Source: Planctomycetales bacterium (GTDB lineage: Bacteria; Planctomycetota; SZUA-567). Taken from it: a stretch of DNA of 6,827 nucleotides. Below are positions 5,671 to 6,827 of this stretch, piece by piece. The stretch's first letter is position 1; each line of letters starts with the position of its first letter. Below the pieces are notes generated by a model. That model ran no database searches, was not told the DNA's origin, and was given only the letters and a program-made list of their open reading frames with translations. The stretch spans positions 1-6,827 of the forward strand of contig BNUQ01000074.1 of NCBI GenBank assembly GCA_025997475.1, read 5' to 3'. The position numbers and the translations under genes were made by a program.

Positions 5671-5734
5671 AGGCGCGGAGTATCGTAAGGATACAAAAAA
5701 TTCAATAGGCAACCTCCGCGCTTCACCGCGAGGT

Positions 5735-6301
5735 CTATTCTCTCGCCGCCGGAAACGCCAGCGCCGCGATAAAGACCTTTTGGAAACCTTCGTCGTCGGC
5801 TAAATTGACGGCGCGGACGGCGCGGGCTAACGCCGCCGCGCGGGCGCGTTCGGCGTGATTTAATAAAAACAGTCGCGCCCCGCTTTTCGAGGTGTTGCCG
5901 GCAAAACTTATTTTTCCCGCCAATTCGCGCGGCAGTAAGCCCAAATGGAGCAAACTCTCGGCGCGCAAATGATACCCGAACGAACCGGCGATAATCACTT
6001 CGTCCACCGCCGCCGCCGCCACGCCCGCGTTTTTCAGTAATAAATCGACGCCGGCGCGAATCGCCCCTTTCGCCAATTGCACCTGCCGCAAATCCTTTTG
6101 CGATAAATAAACCGCGTCCGCGACCGTCAGCCGCGCCTTGCCGTCAACGCGCCGTAACCGCGCCGCCAAAATTTTCGCCGCGCTGTCATTACTATCGCGA
6201 TTCCCGCCAAGCCGGTCGCCGGCGCCGAGCCGTCCGCCGCCGTCGATGACGCCGCAACGCGCCAGTTCGCCGACCAAATCCATCAGTCCGCTTCCGCAAA
6301 T
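5735..6301 (-). pseudogene. ASKHA/DUF4445 corrinoid-activation (RACE-like) protein, C-terminal fragment
   Basis: This is the C-terminal half of an actin-like ATPase that, in its family, uses ATP and an iron-sulfur cluster to return inactive Co(II) corrinoid proteins to Co(I). The frame reads ICGSGLMDLVGELARCGVID, then SQKDLRQVQLAKGAIRAG, AGSFGYHLRAESLLHLGLLP, and GNTSKSGARLFLLN. It ends naturally in FIAALAFP plus a short tail. All four are family signatures. Upstream of the ATT at 6301-6299 the next codon is a TAA stop (6304-6302), exactly where homology ends. An internal ATG at 6283 could start a 182-residue product lacking the nucleotide-binding half, but no ribosome binding site is evident. 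The missing upstream part lies on the opposite strand at 6300-6827. Either the gene is really broken by an inversion or the assembly is folded back; the latter seems likelier, and the true gene would then be intact. Confidence 0.8.
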
Positions 6302-6827
6302 TTACGAAGCGGTCGTCAGCGGCAATACTTGTATGTTGCAATTGGCGCTCGGCCTCGACCCCGCGCCGCTCGGTCGGCATCCTTACGCGCCGTTTTTCGC
6401 CGGCAACGAAACGCGCCCCGCCGGCTTGCGGATGGCGCCGTTCGGGCAAATTTACGCGCCGCCGAATATCGCCGGACACCTCGGCGCGGACATTGTCAGC
6501 GGCATCGTCGCCACCGGTTTGGCGGCGCGGCGCGGCACGACGTTGTTTGTCGATATCGGCACGAACGGCGAAATGGTCGTCGCGCAAGACGGCAAAATGG
6601 TCGGCGCTTCGACCGCCGCCGGACCGGCGTTCGAGGGAATGAATATCGCCTGCGGGATGCGGGCGGCGGCGGGCGCGATTGAGCGCGTCAATATCGAGCG
6701 GGAAGATTTTCAACTCCGCGTGATTGGCGACGCGCCGCCGGTCGGCATTTGCGGAAGCGGACTGATGGATTTGGTCGGCGAACTGGCGCGTTGCGGCGTC
6801 ATCGACGGCGGCGGACGGCTCGGCGCC
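6221..6827. repeat. 81-bp perfect inverted repeat ending at the window edge
   Basis: Bases 6221-6301 are the exact reverse complement of 6747-6827. Both arms encode the same stretch of the corrinoid-activator gene, from ICGSG to GRLGA, on opposite strands, with 445 bases between them. The right arm ends exactly at the last base of the window, so the true repeat may be longer. Identity of coding sequence on both strands points to duplication of one locus rather than to two related genes. Confidence 0.95.
6300..6827 (+). pseudogene. ASKHA/DUF4445 corrinoid-activation (RACE-like) protein, internal fragment in opposite orientation
   Basis: Read on the plus strand, the frame from 6300 is open to the window edge. 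It encodes IYEAVVSGNTCMLQLALGLD, then the nucleotide-binding DIGTNGE (6552-6572), AGPAFEGMNIACGMRAAAGA, and GICGSGLMDLVGEL. These are the successive signatures of the DUF4445 ASKHA core that belong just before the part on the minus strand. Joined through the shared 81 bases, the two pieces give about 337 uninterrupted codons to the natural stop. Still missing are the N-terminal region, which in this family often carries a 2Fe-2S ferredoxin domain, and the start of the ASKHA fold. No plausible start codon with a ribosome binding site is seen; the first in-frame ATG (6333) is inside the conserved core. It is the only plus-strand coding signal in the window, which supports an artefact or inversion. 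Confidence 0.8.

Noticed and set aside
5695..5733. Terminator after the corrinoid-activator fragment (hairpin 5713-5733, six T at 5700-5695 on the minus strand)
   Set aside because: The stem has a bulge and the T-run begins about 12 bases after it, too far for a standard intrinsic terminator.
6192..6713. 173-codon minus-strand frame across the fold-back
   Set aside because: It is Arg-rich, antisense to the corrinoid-activator fragment, and crosses the suspect junction at 6300/6301.
6221..6827. Invertible phase-variation switch bounded by the 81-base repeats
   Set aside because: Inversion would restore part of the frame, but the N-terminus would still be missing. No recombinase gene is present, and one arm ends exactly at the window edge, which favours an assembly cause.
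1..6827. CRISPR array, tRNA, rRNA or insertion sequence
   Set aside because: No regularly spaced direct repeats of CRISPR length, no tRNA cloverleaf or rRNA signature, and no transposase frame were seen on either strand.

Overview
The window reads as a small contig from a GC-rich bacterium. Every intact gene lies on the minus strand, so transcription runs right to left. The site-2 protease RseP is about 710 residues long with four or five PDZ-like modules, and its N-terminus resembles the long RseP proteins of Planctomycetota. I therefore lean towards the PVC superphylum, most likely Planctomycetota. This is inference from remembered family traits, with modest confidence.

In transcription order, the right end (about 5735-6827) holds pieces of one gene for an ASKHA/DUF4445 protein, the family of reductive activators of corrinoid proteins (RACE, RamA/AcsV-like). 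The gene is folded back on itself. The C-terminal part is on the minus strand and the preceding part is on the plus strand. Both carry the same 81 bases as a perfect inverted repeat that stops exactly at the window edge. This is either a chimeric assembly or a real inversion.

Next come two small unrecognised genes in tandem (69 and 155 residues). They are five bases apart, and an 8-bp perfect hairpin sits just upstream of the first ribosome binding site. Then comes radA (DNA repair ATPase), followed by rseP. The gap between them holds heptanucleotide repeats in two opposed blocks, one of which supplies the radA stop codon.

Downstream of rseP is a toxin-first RelE/ParE-type toxin-antitoxin pair whose genes are one base apart. 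The non-coding stretch from 309 to 637 contains a candidate structured RNA (451-575), with a long closing stem and three internal hairpins, and a strong intrinsic terminator (390-416). At the left end is the start of an exported protein with ankyrin-like repeats, cut by the window edge.

The housekeeping genes (radA, rseP) are complete and confidently named. The most unusual items are the fold-back in the corrinoid-activator gene, the unassigned structured RNA, and the opposed heptamer repeats.
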